Origin: Gammaproteobacteria bacterium
Lineage (GTDB): Bacteria > Pseudomonadota > Gammaproteobacteria > Acidiferrobacterales > SZUA-150
Length of the DNA: 13,836 bases
Assembly (NCBI GenBank): GCA_029880755.1
Contig: JAOUNW010000051.1
Location: forward strand, 1 to 13,836
Reading direction: 5' to 3'
Shown here: positions 13,111 through 13,836 of the stretch, piece by piece
How positions within the stretch are numbered: the stretch's first letter is position 1
How the letters are laid out: every line of letters begins with the position of its first letter
Program-made: the position numbers and the translations under genes
Notes under the pieces: generated by a model
The model's input: the letters and a program-made list of their open reading frames with translations, nothing else
Databases searched by the model: none
Told to the model about the DNA's origin: nothing

Positions 13111-13836
13111 ATGGACGACGAACAACTGCTGCGCTACAGCCGCCAGATTATGCTTCCCCAGGTCGGTATCGAGGGACAAATCAAGTTATCGCAGGCACGA
13201 GTACTCATTATAGGGCTGGGTGGACTGGGTTCGCCCGTTGCCATGTATCTTGCCGCTGCCGGCATCGGCAATCTGGTATTGGTAGACCACGACCAGGTAG
13301 ACCTCACTAACCTGCAGCGCCAGATCATTCATACCACCCACAGTATTGGCAAAGACAAGACGCAATCAGCCAAGGTGACGCTGGAGCAACTCAATCCGGA
13401 AGTCACTGCCACCCTGTTTAATCGCAAACTCGATGAGCAGACGCTGGCAGAACAAATCTCCCTGGCCACTGTCGTAGTTGATGCCAGCGATAACTTCCCT
13501 ACACGCTTCCTGTTGAATCAAATCTGCGCCCGACAAAATAGACCGTTGGTATCCGGCGCGGTCATTCGCACGGAAGGCCAGGTATCAGTGTTTGATCACA
13601 GCAATCCGGACAGTCCTTGTTACCGCTGCCTGTATCAGGACAGTGAACAACCCCAGGAAACCTGTTCCGAAACAGGCATCCTGGCACCCGTGGCAGGCAT
13701 TATCGGTACCATTCAGGCCACAGAAGCAATGAAGGTTATACTGGGCCTCGGTGAAACCCTCGTAGGAAGATTACTAATTCTTGATGCGCTCGCTATGGAA
13801 TGGCGCACTATTAAATTAAAAAAGGATGCTTCCTGC
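13111..13836 (+). CDS. moeB: MoeB/ThiF/HesA-family adenylyltransferase, 3' end cut off
   Basis: An open frame of 242 codons begins at ATG 13111 and reaches the window edge without a stop. E1-like enzymes of this family adenylate the C-terminal glycine of a ubiquitin-like protein (MoaD or ThiS) for molybdopterin or thiamine synthesis. Seen here are the N-terminal LLRYSRQIMLP, the nucleotide loop GLGGLGS (35-41), NLQRQ with Arg70, DASDN (124-128), the zinc pair CYRC (Cys170, Cys173), and TCSETGILAP with the conserved Cys185. The last base encodes Cys242, which corresponds to the first Cys of the terminal CxxC, so only a few residues are missing. There is no rhodanese domain in view. The position after prmC, six bases from its stop, suggests moeB, but thiF or hesA cannot be excluded by sequence alone. 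No Shine-Dalgarno is visible. Confidence 0.88.
   Translation, partial: MDDEQLLRYSRQIMLPQVGIEGQIKLSQARVLIIGLGGLGSPVAMYLAAAGIGNLVLVDHDQVDLTNLQRQIIHTTHSIGKDKTQSAKVTLEQLNPEVTATLFNRKLDEQTLAEQISLATVVVDASDNFPTRFLLNQICARQNRPLVSGAVIRTEGQVSVFDHSNPDSPCYRCLYQDSEQPQETCSETGILAPVAGIIGTIQATEAMKVILGLGETLVGRLLILDALAMEWRTIKLKKDASC

Noticed and set aside
1..13836. Mobile elements, CRISPR arrays, toxin-antitoxin or defence systems
   Set aside because: No transposase, integrase, regularly spaced direct repeats or small toxin-like gene pairs were seen on either strand.

Overview
The window is a stretch of gammaproteobacterial chromosome dominated by housekeeping genes. The proteins resemble their E. coli and Pseudomonas counterparts in length and motifs. 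From memory, the gene order is almost the one known from Pseudomonas: moeB-prmC-prfA-hemA facing away from a TPR lipoprotein-lolB-ispE-tRNA(Gln)-prs-rplY-pth-ychF-tRNA(Met). I cannot name a genus from sequence alone.

Layout. At the left edge (1-243, minus) lies the N-terminal part of a secreted YVTN-type beta-propeller protein with a very strong ribosome binding site. A gene-free stretch of about 340 bases rich in dyad symmetries follows, then an elongator tRNA-Met (582-658, minus) with its own promoter. From 841 to 7913 everything runs on the minus strand. Read in transcription order it is a TPR lipoprotein, lolB, ispE, tRNA-Gln, prs, rplY, pth and ychF. A 155-base divergent intergenic region (7914-8068) separates this block from the plus-strand block: a CstA-family membrane transporter, hemA, prfA, prmC and a moeB/thiF-type gene that runs off the right edge close to its natural end.

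How the genes work together. The left block covers lipoprotein localisation to the outer membrane (LolB), isoprenoid precursor synthesis (IspE), PRPP supply (Prs) and translation support (tRNA-Gln, L25/CTC, peptidyl-tRNA hydrolase, YchF, tRNA-Met). The right block couples tetrapyrrole synthesis, which starts from glutamyl-tRNA (HemA), to translation termination (RF1 and its methyltransferase PrmC), followed by a ubiquitin-like-protein activating enzyme (MoeB). The CstA-like transporter is the odd member, sitting in a junction where the TPR gene and hemA are normally adjacent.

I found no CRISPR array, insertion sequence, prophage or obvious novel multi-gene system. The points most worth a second look are the divergent CstA-like protein at this position, a hairpin-rich prs leader that begins at the 3' end of tRNA-Gln, a long hairpin in the rplY leader, the mixture of TTG/GTG starts and missing Shine-Dalgarno sites, a G1:U72 wobble in tRNA-Met, and the dyads upstream of the YVTN gene.
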